Below are positions 55,836-64,000 of a stretch of 64,000 bases of DNA, piece by piece. The first letter of the stretch is position 1. Every line of letters begins with the position of its first letter. Location of the stretch: assembly GCF_000518645.1 (NCBI RefSeq), contig NZ_KI912466.1, positions 609,093-673,092 of the forward strand. The letters are read 5' to 3'. Origin of the DNA: Curvibacter gracilis ATCC BAA-807 (GTDB lineage Bacteria > Pseudomonadota > Gammaproteobacteria > Burkholderiales > Burkholderiaceae_C). Below the pieces are notes generated by a model that was not told where the DNA came from, ran no database searches, and was given only the letters and a program-made list of their open reading frames with translations. The position numbers and the translations under genes are program-made.

Positions 55836-56312
55836 TCAGGAGGCGCGGCGCTTGCGGGTCGGTGCCGCTGTGGCGGCGGGTTGAGGCGGGGCCGGCGGCA
55901 AGGTGTCCGCCTCGGCGCCCTGCACCTTGCTGGCCTTGGCAAGCAGGGCGCGGGCCTCCTTTTCATGCACCTTGACCTCTTCGAGGTTGGCTTGGAGATC
56001 GGCCATCTGTTCTTCGAGCTGACGGCGGTGGCCGGCCAGCACATCGAGGAATTTGCGCAGCTGCGGCCCGGTGTCGCGCGGGCTGTCGTACATGTCGATG
56101 ATTTCACGCGCCTCCGACAGAGACAGGCCCAGTCGCTTGGCGCGCAGGGTGAGCTTGAGCCGGGTGCGGTCGCGGGCCGTGTAGATGCGGGTGCGCCCGC
56201 CAGGCCCCTCGCGCAGCGGTTGCAGCAGCCCCATGTCCTCATAAAAGCGCATGGCGCGGGTGGTGAGGTCGAATTCGTGGGCGAGGTCGCTGATGGTGTA
56301 GGTGGTGGCCAT
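55836..56312 (-). CDS. liuR: MerR family regulator LiuR
   Basis: The 158-residue protein has an N-terminal winged helix, YTISDLAHEFDLTTRAMRFYEDMGLLQPLREG, a long coiled-coil dimer helix (about 85-125, with RRQLEEQMADLQANLEEVKVHEKEAR) and an Ala/Pro-rich tail ending KRRAS. LiuR controls branched-chain amino acid and fatty-acid breakdown genes in proteobacteria. It lies upstream of the thioesterase-liuA pair, with a LiuR-type palindrome in between and another in its own promoter, implying autoregulation. Confidence 0.9.
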   Translation of the reverse strand: MATTYTISDLAHEFDLTTRAMRFYEDMGLLQPLREGPGGRTRIYTARDRTRLKLTLRAKRLGLSLSEAREIIDMYDSPRDTGPQLRKFLDVLAGHRRQLEEQMADLQANLEEVKVHEKEARALLAKASKVQGAEADTLPPAPPQPAATAAPTRKRRAS

Positions 56313-56382
56313 GGAAAAAACGGGTGGAATCGGTAGCACGGCGGTGACATCTGCCCTGTGCACGCCTGCCTAGAATGGGCCG

Positions 56383-56411
56383 ATTACATCTGACGCTTAC
56401 GTCAACGTCAA
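56383..56411 (-). promoter_or_regulatory. Second LiuR-type operator with liuR promoter
   Basis: Minus strand: -35 TTGACG (56406-56411), 17-base spacer containing TTGACGTAAGCG, -10 TGTAAT (56383-56388). The core TGACGCTTACGTCAACGTCA on the plus strand (56391-56410) is a slightly imperfect copy of the palindrome at 55769. It should control liuR itself and perhaps the divergent MBL-fold gene. Confidence 0.75.
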
Positions 56412-56467
56412 TCCTGGCGCACACAGCGGCAACACCACCCCACAAGCCCGGACGAAGGCCCCACACC

Positions 56468-57529
56468 ATGAATGCACTCGAACTGGAACTGGACTACCCT
56501 TTTGGCGAGGCCCTGCCGGAGCCCGGCCACACGCTGGAAGTGGCGCCCGGGGTGCGCTGGATCCGCATGGCACTGCCCTTTGCGCTGCACCACATCAACC
56601 TGTGGCTGTTGGCCGACGAGCTCGATGGCGTGAAAGGCTGGACCGTGGTGGACTGCTGCATCGCCAGTGACGACGCCAAGGCCCTCTGGGAGCAGATCTT
56701 TGCCACACAACTGCAGGGACTCCCCATCCTGCGGGTGCTGGTCACCCACATGCACCCTGACCACGTCGGGCTGGCCCATTGGCTGTGTGAACGCTGGAAC
56801 GCCCCCCTGTGGATGAGTGCCACCGACTACTATGCGGCCCGCCTGGGGTCGCAGAGCACGACCGGATTCGGCGGGCCGGACGCTGCCGGCTTTTTTGCCG
56901 CCCACGGGCTGCGCGACCCGGACGCGGTGGACAAGATACGGGGCCGCACGCGGTATTACCCCAGCATGGTGCCGGCCATGCCCAGCCGATTCCACCGCCT
57001 CATGGACGGGGCCACAGTGCGCATCGGGGCCCATGACTGGCAATGCATCAGCGGGTATGGCCACGCACCGGAGCACATCGCCCTGCACTGCCCCACGCTG
57101 GGCCTGCTGCTGGGGGGCGACATGATGCTGCCGCGCATCTCGACCAATGTGAGCGTGTTCGACATCGAACCCGAGTCGAATCCGCTGAAGTTGTTTCTGG
57201 ATTCAGTGGATCGCTTTGCCGTGCTGCCGCCCGACACCCTGACACTGCCCTCTCACGGCAAGCCTTTTCGCGGCCTGCAGCAGCGTATCCGGCAACTGCA
57301 TGAGCATCACCGCGACCGCCTGGCAGAAGTCTTGCGGGCCTGCCAGGAGCGGCCATGCTGTGGGGCGGACATCCTGCCCGTGATGTTCAAACGCCCGTTG
57401 GATCTGCACCAGACCACTTTTGCCATGGGCGAGGCGGTGGCCCATCTGCACGCGCTGTGGTTTCAGGGCCTGCTGCAACGCACGCTGGATGCAGGCGGCA
57501 TATACCGCTTCAGCGCAGTGCCCGGCTGA
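56468..57529 (+). CDS. MBL-fold metallo-hydrolase
   Basis: The 353-residue protein has the zinc motif VTHMHPDHVGLAHWL near 95-109, a SGYGHAPEHIAL second His, GLLLGGDMMLPRI with the bridging Asp, and TLPSHGKPF near 270. A C-terminal helical domain follows. Relatives include acyl-CoA and lactone hydrolases; the substrate is unknown. It is divergent from liuR and shares the control region with the second LiuR operator, so it may belong to the leucine/fatty-acid regulon. Confidence 0.88.
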   Translation: MNALELELDYPFGEALPEPGHTLEVAPGVRWIRMALPFALHHINLWLLADELDGVKGWTVVDCCIASDDAKALWEQIFATQLQGLPILRVLVTHMHPDHVGLAHWLCERWNAPLWMSATDYYAARLGSQSTTGFGGPDAAGFFAAHGLRDPDAVDKIRGRTRYYPSMVPAMPSRFHRLMDGATVRIGAHDWQCISGYGHAPEHIALHCPTLGLLLGGDMMLPRISTNVSVFDIEPESNPLKLFLDSVDRFAVLPPDTLTLPSHGKPFRGLQQRIRQLHEHHRDRLAEVLRACQERPCCGADILPVMFKRPLDLHQTTFAMGEAVAHLHALWFQGLLQRTLDAGGIYRFSAVPG

Positions 57530-57537
57530 AGGCTGAA

Positions 57538-58086
57538 TCAGGCAAACACGTCAGCCTGAGCCAGCGGCACACCCAGCGCGTCCTTGGCCGACAGCCGTGG
57601 CGGCTCGCCCACGTCAGGCCATTGGATGGCCAGGGTGGGATCGTTCCAGGCAATGCAGCGCTCATATTGCGGCGCGTAGTAGTCGGTGGTCTTGTACAGA
57701 AAGTCAGCACTGCCGCTGGTCACCACAAAGCCATGCGCAAAGCCTGGCGGCACCCACAGCTGGCGGTGGTTGTCCTCGCTGAGTTCCACCCCCACCCATT
57801 GCCCGAAGGTGACTGAGCTTTTGCGGATGTCCACCGCCACGTCGTACACCGAGCCACGCACCACGCGCACCAGCTTGCCCTGGGCCTGCTGCAGTTGGTA
57901 ATGCAGCCCGCGCAGCACGCCCTTGGTGGAGCGGCTGTGGTTGTCCTGCACGAATTCGACTTGCAGGCCGGTGGCCTCGTTGAAGACCTTCTGGTTGAAG
58001 CTCTCGAAGAAGAAGCCCCGGGCGTCACCAAAGACTTTGGGCTCGAGGATCAGGACTTCAGGGATGGCGGTTGGAATGACGTTCAT
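57538..58086 (-). CDS. rfbC: dTDP-4-dehydrorhamnose 3,5-epimerase
   Basis: The 182-residue cupin has [41 protein letters not shown] (catalytic His), [16 protein letters not shown] and [22 protein letters not shown] (catalytic Tyr). It is RmlC, third step in dTDP-L-rhamnose synthesis. Start overlaps the rfbA stop (ATGA). Last gene of rfbBDAC. Confidence 0.96.
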   Translation of the reverse strand: MNVIPTAIPEVLILEPKVFGDARGFFFESFNQKVFNEATGLQVEFVQDNHSRSTKGVLRGLHYQLQQAQGKLVRVVRGSVYDVAVDIRKSSVTFGQWVGVELSEDNHRQLWVPPGFAHGFVVTSGSADFLYKTTDYYAPQYERCIAWNDPTLAIQWPDVGEPPRLSAKDALGVPLAQADVFA

Positions 58087-58973
58087 GATTGGGCTTCGTC
58101 CTTGAGCAGGCGCAGCAGGTATTGGCCGTAGCCGTTCTTGGCCAGGGGTTGAGCCAGGCGCTCGAGCTGTTCACTGTTGATGAACCCATTGCGCCAGGCA
58201 ATCTCTTCGGGGCAGGCCACCTTCAGGCCCTGGCGACGCTCGAGGGTGGCGATGAACTGGCCGGCCTCCAGCAGGCTGTCGTGGGTGCCGGTGTCCAGCC
58301 AGGCGTAGCCGCGCTTCATGATCTGCACGTTGAGCTGGCCACGCTGCAGGTAGGTTTCGTTGACGGTGGTGATCTCCAGCTCACCGCGCGCGCTGGGGCG
58401 GATGCTCTTGGCAATCTCCACCACCTGCTGGTCGTAGAAGTACAGGCCGGTGACGGCGTAGTTGCTCTTGGGGACGGGGGGCTTTTCTTCGATGCTGCTG
58501 GCCTTGCCGCTCTTGTCGAAGGCCACCACGCCATAGCGCTCGGGGTCGGTGACGTGGTAGGCGAACACCGTGGCGCCAGCGGTCTGGGCATCGGCATTGG
58601 CCAGCAGGGGCCCGAAGTCGTGTCCGTAGAAGATGTTGTCACCCAGCACCAGGGCACTGGGGTGGTTGCCCACAAAGGACTCACCGATGATGAAGGCCTG
58701 GGCCAGGCCATCGGGGCTGGCTTGCACGGCGTATTGCAGGTTCAGGCCCCACTGGCTGCCGTCGCCCAGCAGTTGCTGGAAGCGGGGGGTGTCTTGCGGT
58801 GTGCTGATGAGCAGGATGTCGCGCATGCCCGCCAGCATCAGGGTGCTGAGCGGGTAGTACACCATGGGCTTGTCGTACACCGGCAGCAGTTGTTTGCTGA
58901 TGGCCAGCGTGGCTGGGTGCAGCCGGGTGCCGGAGCCGCCGGCCAGGATGATGCCTTTGCGTTGCGTGGTCAT
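58083..58973 (-). CDS. rfbA: Glucose-1-phosphate thymidylyltransferase
   Basis: The 296-residue nucleotidyltransferase has [44 protein letters not shown], the RmlA signature, plus [20 protein letters not shown] and [13 protein letters not shown]. It makes dTDP-glucose, the first step to dTDP-rhamnose. ATG 58973 is preferred; a GGGAGA site lies upstream. A 49-base gap to rfbD contains a 13-bp tandem repeat. Confidence 0.96.
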   Translation of the reverse strand: MTTQRKGIILAGGSGTRLHPATLAISKQLLPVYDKPMVYYPLSTLMLAGMRDILLISTPQDTPRFQQLLGDGSQWGLNLQYAVQASPDGLAQAFIIGESFVGNHPSALVLGDNIFYGHDFGPLLANADAQTAGATVFAYHVTDPERYGVVAFDKSGKASSIEEKPPVPKSNYAVTGLYFYDQQVVEIAKSIRPSARGELEITTVNETYLQRGQLNVQIMKRGYAWLDTGTHDSLLEAGQFIATLERRQGLKVACPEEIAWRNGFINSEQLERLAQPLAKNGYGQYLLRLLKDEAQS

Positions 58974-58992
58974 GATGTGTGTTTCTCCCTGA

Positions 58993-59018
58993 TGTTCTTG
59001 GCTGGTGTTCCTGGCTGG
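58993..59018. repeat. Imperfect 13-bp tandem repeat in the rfbD-rfbA gap
   Basis: TGTTCTTGGCTGG is followed directly by TGTTCCTGGCTGG, differing at one base. Probably slippage; no function is evident. Confidence 0.6.
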
Positions 59019-59022
59019 TGGC

Positions 59023-59943
59023 TCAGGCCTTGGGGGTCTGTGCCGCAGGCAGGATTTCGTCGAGCATGCGGGCCACGCCCTGCTGCCAATCAGGCAAGAC
59101 CAGCTCAAACGCGGCCTGCAGCTTGGCGGTGCTCAGGCGCGAGTTGTTCGGGCGCCGGGCCGGTGTGGGGAAGGCGCTGGTGGGCACGGGGGCGATGCCG
59201 TCGGCCGGCGTCTTGAGAGGTACGCCAACACGGCGCGCGTGTTCGATCACGTAGCGGGCGTAGCCATGCCAGGTGGTCTGGCCCGCCGCCACGGCGTGGT
59301 ACAGGCCCGACAATTCCGGGCGCTGTTGCACGGCGCGGATGGCGTGGGCACTGAGGTCGGCCAGCAGGTCCGCCCCAGTGGGGGCACCGAACTGGTCGTC
59401 GATCACGGTCAGGCGTTCGCGCTCTGCAGCCAGGCGCAGCATGGTCTTGGCAAAGTTGCCACCGCGCGCGGCATACACCCAGCTGGTGCGAAAGATCAGG
59501 TGTCGCGCACCGCTTTGCTGGATCTGCTGTTCACCTTCAAGCTTGGTGCGGCCGTACACGCTGAGCGGGCCGGTGGCGTCACCCTCTTGCCAGGGGGCAT
59601 CGCCACTGCCATCAAACACATAGTCGGTGCTGTAGTGGACCAGGGTGGCGCCCAGTTGGGCCGCCTCTCGGGCCAGCACGCCGGGGGCGAGTGCGTTGAG
59701 GGTTCGGGCGAGTTCGGGCTCGCTTTCTGCGCGATCGACTGCAGTGTGGGCGGCCGCGTTGACGATGACGTCGGGGCGCAAGGCGCGAACCGTGGCCGCC
59801 AACTCGTCAAGCCGGCTGAGGTCACCACAGTGTTCGGTGCTGTGGCGATCCAGCGCCGTGACCCGGCCCAGCGGGCTCAGGGCGCGCTGCAGCTCCCAGC
59901 CCAGTTGGCCGTTTTTGCCGAGCAGCAGGATGTGCAGGCTCAT
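59023..59943 (-). CDS. rfbD: dTDP-4-dehydrorhamnose reductase
   Basis: The 306-residue extended SDR begins [19 protein letters not shown] (NAD(P) loop). It has [33 protein letters not shown] (catalytic Tyr region), YGRTKLEGE and FRTSWVYA. It is RmlD, the last step to dTDP-L-rhamnose. Its start overlaps the rfbB stop (ATGA). Confidence 0.96.
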   Translation of the reverse strand: MSLHILLLGKNGQLGWELQRALSPLGRVTALDRHSTEHCGDLSRLDELAATVRALRPDVIVNAAAHTAVDRAESEPELARTLNALAPGVLAREAAQLGATLVHYSTDYVFDGSGDAPWQEGDATGPLSVYGRTKLEGEQQIQQSGARHLIFRTSWVYAARGGNFAKTMLRLAAERERLTVIDDQFGAPTGADLLADLSAHAIRAVQQRPELSGLYHAVAAGQTTWHGYARYVIEHARRVGVPLKTPADGIAPVPTSAFPTPARRPNNSRLSTAKLQAAFELVLPDWQQGVARMLDEILPAAQTPKA

Positions 59944-61010
59944 GCGGCGCTTTCGCTGGCGTATTGCTTTTGCACCCAGTCACGGTAGGCGCCGCTTTGC
60001 ACGTGGCTCACCCAGTCTTCATGGCTGAGGTACCACTGCACGGTCTTGCGGATGCCGGACTCAAAGGTCTCGGCCGGCTTCCAGCCCAGTTCGCGCTCAA
60101 GCTTGCGGGCATCGATCGCATAGCGGCGGTCGTGACCGGGTCGGTCTTTGACATAGGTGATCTGCTCGCGGTAAGGCTTGCCATCGCTGCGCGGGCGCAG
60201 TTCATCGAGCAGCGCACACACGGTGTGTACGATCTCAAGGTTGGGTTTTTCGTTCCAGCCCCCCACGTTGTAGGTCTCACCCACACGCCCGCCCTCGAGC
60301 ACGCGACGGATCGCGCTGCAGTGGTCTTTCACATAGAGCCAGTCACGCACCTGCTGACCATCGCCGTAGATGGGCAAGGCCTTGCCGGCCAGGGCGTTGA
60401 CGATCATCAGGGGGATGAGCTTTTCTGGAAAGTGGTAGGGCCCATAGTTGTTGGAGCAGTTGGTGGTCAGCACCGGCAGCCCGTAGGTGTGGTGCCAGGC
60501 CCGCACCAGGTGGTCGCTGGCGGCCTTGCTGGCCGAGTAGGGGCTGTTGGGTTCGAACGGGTGGTCTTCGGTGAAGGCCGGGTCGGTGGGCGACAGAGAC
60601 CCATAGACTTCGTCGGTCGACACGTGCAAAAAGCGGAAGCTGGTCTTTGCCTCGGCCCCCAGACCGTTCCAGTGGCCGCGCACCGATTCGAGCAGGCGCA
60701 AAGTACCGACCACATTGGTCTGGATGAAATCCTCGGGGCCGTGGATGGAACGGTCCACGTGCGACTCGGCGGCAAAGTTGATCACGGCCCGGGGCTGATG
60801 CACCCGCAGCAGTTCATCGACCAGGGCGCTGTCGCCGATGTCACCGTGCACGAAGTGGTGACGGGCGTCGCCCTCGAGTGATGCAAGGTTCTCGCGGTTG
60901 CCCGCGTAGGTCAGCTTGTCGAGGTTGATCACAGGCTCATCGTTCTGAGCCAGCCAATCGAGCACGAAATTGGCGCCAATGAAGCCAGCGCCGCCGGTTA
61001 CGAGAATCAT
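59940..61010 (-). CDS. rfbB: dTDP-glucose 4,6-dehydratase
   Basis: The 356-residue extended SDR has [49 protein letters not shown], the [15 protein letters not shown] catalytic Tyr/Lys, and [17 protein letters not shown]. It is RmlB, second step of dTDP-rhamnose synthesis. First gene of rfbBDAC; the leader contains a GATAAT box near 61053 that may be its -10 element. Confidence 0.97.
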   Translation of the reverse strand: MILVTGGAGFIGANFVLDWLAQNDEPVINLDKLTYAGNRENLASLEGDARHHFVHGDIGDSALVDELLRVHQPRAVINFAAESHVDRSIHGPEDFIQTNVVGTLRLLESVRGHWNGLGAEAKTSFRFLHVSTDEVYGSLSPTDPAFTEDHPFEPNSPYSASKAASDHLVRAWHHTYGLPVLTTNCSNNYGPYHFPEKLIPLMIVNALAGKALPIYGDGQQVRDWLYVKDHCSAIRRVLEGGRVGETYNVGGWNEKPNLEIVHTVCALLDELRPRSDGKPYREQITYVKDRPGHDRRYAIDARKLERELGWKPAETFESGIRKTVQWYLSHEDWVSHVQSGAYRDWVQKQYASESAA

Positions 61011-61140
61011 CTGTCTGCCCTGGATGGAGTCGGCTCAGCCGGAGCCAAAGTCGTGAATTATCTCATTCGGCTACAGAGCTTCATCCAGCACCGTCAATGC
61101 GCACGATGCCATTTCCAGGCGATGTTCACGTTTGCACGGG

Positions 61141-61177
61141 CTAGCAAGATCCCTAGTAGCTGGGCTCGGATCGCTAG
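61141..61177. promoter_or_regulatory. Imperfect inverted repeat upstream of the TetR gene
   Basis: CTAGCAAGATCC (61141-61152) mirrors GGATCGCTAG (61168-61177) with a 2-base bulge and a 15-base spacer, 46 bases before the regulator's ATG. It could be the TetR autoregulatory operator. By-eye evidence only. Confidence 0.45.
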
Positions 61178-61222
61178 GCTAGAGTGGATTCAGGTTCCAA
61201 AAAAATACTGGGAGACGACTTC

Positions 61223-61900
61223 ATGGTGAAAAAGGCGCCTCGCAGGACTGCCGAGCGAATCCTCGAAGTCTCGCTCGATCTGTTCAACAAGTTCGGTGAA
61301 CCCAATGTCTCGACGACTCTGATTTCTGGAGCTTTGGGCATCAGCCCTGGAAACTTGTATTACCACTACCCGGCCAAAGATGAATTGGTCAATGCCTTGT
61401 TCGACCGCTACGAGGCCGAGCTTCGGCCACTGTTGCTGAACGCGGTCACGGTCAATGACCTGGAAGGCTCGTGGCTGCTGTTTCAAAGACTTTTTGAACT
61501 GAACTGGTCGCATCGCTTTCTTTTCCGCGACCTCAACGATTTGTTGAGTAAGAACCGGCATCTGGAGACCCACTTCCAACAGATACAGATCGAGGTCACA
61601 AGTGCGCTGACGAATCTTTTGCAGCGGCTGAGGACGGGCAATGTTCTGCACATGGACGCCAGTCAGGTGTCCATGACAGCATCGAATCTCATGGTGCTGC
61701 TCTGCTATTGGTTCAGTTATGTGTATGTGCAAGCACCGCGTCTTGCGGCGAGCACGGAGCAGGGAAAGCTCGATTCAGCGCGTGGAACGCACCAAGCACT
61801 GAGCTTGCTCGCCCCTTGGCTTGAGGCTGAAGATCGCCTGCTCCTGCAAGAACTTTCACTGGGCGAGCACTGCGGCCCGCTTCAAGCAACGACCTCTTGA
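61223..61900 (+). CDS. TetR/AcrR family transcriptional regulator
   Basis: The 225-residue protein begins with a TetR HTH: RRTAERILEVSLDLFNKFGEPNVSTTLISGALGISPGNLYYHYPAKDELVNALF. The remainder is helical with a hydrophobic ligand core (VSMTASNLMVLLCYWFSYVYV). GGGAGA precedes ATG 61223. It is 10 bases upstream of a TPR-protein gene, so the pair forms an operon, an arrangement suggesting control of or by that partner. Base use is less GC-rich than in neighbours. Confidence 0.9.
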   Translation: MVKKAPRRTAERILEVSLDLFNKFGEPNVSTTLISGALGISPGNLYYHYPAKDELVNALFDRYEAELRPLLLNAVTVNDLEGSWLLFQRLFELNWSHRFLFRDLNDLLSKNRHLETHFQQIQIEVTSALTNLLQRLRTGNVLHMDASQVSMTASNLMVLLCYWFSYVYVQAPRLAASTEQGKLDSARGTHQALSLLAPWLEAEDRLLLQELSLGEHCGPLQATTS

Positions 61901-61910
61901 GGAGACACCG

Positions 61911-62699
61911 ATGGCAACCTGGTCACCTTTTCCGCATCCGGGCCTCTTCAATTTCACCGGCGAGTCACTCAAGAAGTCCTGGCCTCGTCTGCATGCGGGC
62001 GATGCAGAGCCCTATCCCCAACATCCGCTACTGGAGCAGGCCTGGGTGCACTTCCACAATGGCGACTTCTCTGGTGCGAGGACTTTGGGCCTTGAAGCGG
62101 CGGCGTCCGGCGAATCGAATGGCATGACCGTCGCGAACAAAGCGACGTGCGTCTATGCCTGCTACCTGGAAAAAAGCGAGCAGGCTCGGCTGGACCTGTT
62201 CATGGATGTCGCCCAGCGTGCCGGCGCCCAAACAGTACATAGCCCTCAAAATCAAAATGGGTGGTTTCTGCAGGCCTATGCGCTTGGCCGATACAGCCAA
62301 GCCATCAGTGTGGCCAAAGCCTTGGCTCAGGGCCTGGGCAGCAAGGTCAAGGAGTCTCTGGAGAGGACCCTGCAAATCTGCCCCCAGCATGCAGAAGCGC
62401 GCATTGCATTGGGAGCCTTCCACGCCGAAGTGATTGACAAGGTTGGGGCTTTGATTGGCGGCATGACCTACGGTGCGCGCAAAGATGTGAGCCTGCAGCT
62501 TCTGGCGGAAGCGCTGCAACAGAATCCGGAGTCAGCAGCCGGCTTGGTTGAGTATGCAAACGCCCTCGTCATGTTGAACGGGGACTCCAGCCATGATCAA
62601 GCAAATCAGCTCTACGAACGTGCCGCCAACCTCGTACCAGCGGACGCCAGTGAGTTGCTCTACTGCGACTTGGCCAAAACCGAATTGATGGCGCACTGA
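61911..62699 (+). CDS. TPR-like protein of unknown function
   Basis: The 262-residue all-helical protein shows weak tetratricopeptide-like repeats, for example LEQAWVHFHNGDFSGARTLG near 42, AISVAKALAQGLGSKVKESLERTL and ANQLYERAANLVPADASELL. A conserved-looking central segment is VIDKVGALIGGMTYGARKDVSLQLLAEALQQNPESAAGLVEYANALVMLNG. No signal peptide or catalytic motif is visible, so it is probably a cytoplasmic scaffold. GAGGAGAC precedes the ATG. Paired with the TetR gene; convergent on coaX. Confidence 0.75.
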   Translation: MATWSPFPHPGLFNFTGESLKKSWPRLHAGDAEPYPQHPLLEQAWVHFHNGDFSGARTLGLEAAASGESNGMTVANKATCVYACYLEKSEQARLDLFMDVAQRAGAQTVHSPQNQNGWFLQAYALGRYSQAISVAKALAQGLGSKVKESLERTLQICPQHAEARIALGAFHAEVIDKVGALIGGMTYGARKDVSLQLLAEALQQNPESAAGLVEYANALVMLNGDSSHDQANQLYERAANLVPADASELLYCDLAKTELMAH

Positions 62700-62717
62700 A
62701 CCACCAATCCGCACCAA

Positions 62718-63497
62718 TCAGGCCTGCTCTGCGGGGGGAAACCGCCGTGCGGCGATCTCCAGCAGGCCGTCGAAAATGAGGTTGTCAACCAACTCACACC
62801 GAACGGACATGCTGGGCGCCATCTTCCAGCCCGCCCCCCCCGTCATGACACACTGCGGCTCTTGTCCGCAGTGGCTTCTGAGGTGATCGACCATGCGAGC
62901 TACTGCCCCCGCGATGGCATATGTCCCGCCACTGGTCAATGCGTCGCTGGTATTGGTTGGAAAGAGCTTGACCTCACCGGTTGGGACATGAAGGCCTGCG
63001 GTGCCCGATTCAAGCGCTCTGAGCATGATTCCATGGCCCGGGAGAATCAAACCGCCCAAAAAAACACCCTCAGGATCAATCGCCTCCACCGTCACCGCCG
63101 TTCCGACCATGACGACAATCAGAGGCGAGCGCTCGCCGCGGCTCAACATCCGGTGCCGAGCCCCAATCATGGCGACCCAGCGATCTGATCCCAGGCGGGT
63201 CGGGTGGTCATAGCCGTTGTGCAGTCCGGCCTCGGCTTGGGTCGAGACCACCCACTTGGGCGGTACATCCCATATTTCCATTTGCTCTTCGACCCGCCGC
63301 TTCACCGCCTCGCCCGCAACAATGCACCCCAGCATGCGATCTGGGGGCGTCAATGACGCCCATGCATGGTCGGCCAACTTGTCGACGTTCTCCAAGAACT
63401 CAGCGCCTTGCGCCAACACGGCTGCCCCCCGATAAGGGGCCTCATACAGCGCCCATTTCAGGCGTGTGTTTCCGACATCTATAGCAAGGAAGCTCAT
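62718..63497 (-). CDS. coaX: Type III pantothenate kinase
   Basis: The 259-residue ASKHA-fold kinase has [16 protein letters not shown] at the N-terminus, [45 protein letters not shown] and [13 protein letters not shown]. CoaX phosphorylates pantothenate, the first step in coenzyme A synthesis, and replaces CoaA in many bacteria. ATG 63497 gives the canonical start. It is transcribed away from the 5S rRNA gene. Confidence 0.94.
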   Translation of the reverse strand: MSFLAIDVGNTRLKWALYEAPYRGAAVLAQGAEFLENVDKLADHAWASLTPPDRMLGCIVAGEAVKRRVEEQMEIWDVPPKWVVSTQAEAGLHNGYDHPTRLGSDRWVAMIGARHRMLSRGERSPLIVVMVGTAVTVEAIDPEGVFLGGLILPGHGIMLRALESGTAGLHVPTGEVKLFPTNTSDALTSGGTYAIAGAVARMVDHLRSHCGQEPQCVMTGGAGWKMAPSMSVRCELVDNLIFDGLLEIAARRFPPAEQA

Positions 63498-63742
63498 GGA
63501 CCCAATTATGGCCACTTTCAGGAATTTGGCTGTCGTGCAATTTACTTAAGGGCACGAGCCACATAGATAGACGCACACCGACCCAGTGAGCAAAGTTGAT
63601 TGCAAAAACTTCCCATAGCACGTGCAGTTTGAAGCATTGAAGTGATGCCGGCGGGGGTTGCGAAGTCAGCAGGGGCAGCTCAAATTGGGCAGCGTGGGCA
63701 GGTTGGCGGATGAGCGTATTGCATTTTCGATTCCGCAAAGAC
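63498..63742. other. Intergenic region between coaX and the rRNA terminator
   Basis: About 245 bases upstream of coaX with no coding potential, tRNA or repeat that I can recognise. It must hold the coaX promoter, but no clear -35/-10 pair stands out. Confidence 0.5.
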
Positions 63743-63775
63743 AAAACCCCCGCCAGTTGCCTGGAGGGGGTTTTG
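63743..63775 (-). terminator. Intrinsic terminator of the rRNA operon
   Basis: Minus strand: AAAACCCCC, then CCAG-GCAA-CTGG, then GGGGGTTTT, giving a long GC stem with a GNRA-like GCAA loop and a terminal T run, 12 bases past the 5S 3' end. The symmetrical A/T flanks may stop transcription from either side. Confidence 0.92.
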
Positions 63776-63787
63776 AGGGCTGTAAGA

Positions 63788-63901
63788 GCCTGACGATGAC
63801 CTACTTTCACACGGGAACCCGCACTATCATCGGCGCGGAGTTGTTTCACTGTCCTGTTCGGGATGGGAAGGAGTGGGACCAACTCGCTATGGTCATCAGG
63901 C
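63788..63901 (-). rRNA. rrf: 5S ribosomal RNA
   Basis: The reverse complement starts GCCTGATGACCATAGCGAG, contains the invariant CCCATCCCGAACAGG loop and ends in GTCATCGTCAGGC; terminal bases pair. Length about 114, typical of beta-proteobacteria. It is the 3' gene of an rRNA operon; 23S should lie to the right, beyond the window, with the 23S-5S spacer occupying 63902-64000. Confidence 0.96.
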
Positions 63902-64000
63902 ATAACTTGGTGCTGGGCTGTTGGAGATCAACAGCCTGGCGAATTCATAGAGTTTGGAATCAGTAGCTTTACGCTCAATTTTTTGTATTGCGTCTTGGCA

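Noticed and set aside
57538..61010. O-antigen island
   Set aside because: Only the four dTDP-rhamnose genes are present, with no transferases, flippase or polymerase adjacent; this is a rmlBDAC operon alone.

Overview
The window looks like a chromosomal segment of a beta-proteobacterium, most likely Burkholderiales and probably Comamonadaceae. The reasons are the very high GC content, a SAH riboswitch in front of ahcY, a Bug-family solute receptor, a roughly 1,900-residue double UvrA, MerR-type LiuR control of leucine catabolism, and a beta-proteobacterial 5S rRNA. I cannot assign a genus. Most of the segment is ordinary housekeeping and catabolic sequence, with small accessory insertions (vapBC, a lower-GC glycosylation module). 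I saw no phage, insertion sequence, CRISPR array or tRNA gene.

Layout. 1-6.9 kb: a membrane-anchored Ser/Thr kinase running off the left edge, rlmJ, an rlpA-like gene, and the methyl-cycle genes metF-tlyA-ahcY; ahcY is preceded by a SAH riboswitch with its own promoter. 7.0-12.7 kb: a five-gene operon (PLP amino-acid deaminase, GntP permease, D-aminoacylase family, RidA, KDG-type kinase) that reads as a route from N-acetyl-D-glucosaminate to KDPG. 13-19 kb: prfC, then a Gtr-like trio (GtrA flippase, GT2 enzyme, GT-C membrane transferase) and a HAD phosphatase. 19-28 kb: a solitary Bug receptor, the double-length UvrA paralogue and an MFS transporter. 28-33 kb: yjcH-actP acetate uptake facing a DUF294/CBS/cNMP protein and a DnaQ-like exonuclease across a shared terminator.

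32.9-56.3 kb is a long minus-strand catabolic block. It holds the leucine/isovalerate pathway (liuA, liuB, liuC, liuD and HMG-CoA lyase) interspersed with an acyl-CoA synthetase, acyl-CoA dehydrogenase, thiolase, AceK, carbonic anhydrase and small enzymes. liuR lies at its upstream end with two near-identical operators, each placed between recognisable -35 and -10 elements. A vapBC toxin-antitoxin pair is stitched between liuB and liuC.

56.4-64 kb: an MBL-fold hydrolase divergent from liuR, the dTDP-rhamnose genes rfbBDAC, a TetR-TPR gene pair, coaX, and the end of an rRNA operon (5S, minus strand).

How the genes work together: leucine breakdown produces acetyl-CoA and acetoacetate; the thiolase, the acetate symporter and AceK (the glyoxylate-shunt switch) fit a lifestyle on acetate, fatty acids and amino acids. 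The 7-12.7 kb operon would add an aminosugar-acid input to Entner-Doudoroff metabolism. All functions are read from translated sequence by eye; no database search was run.
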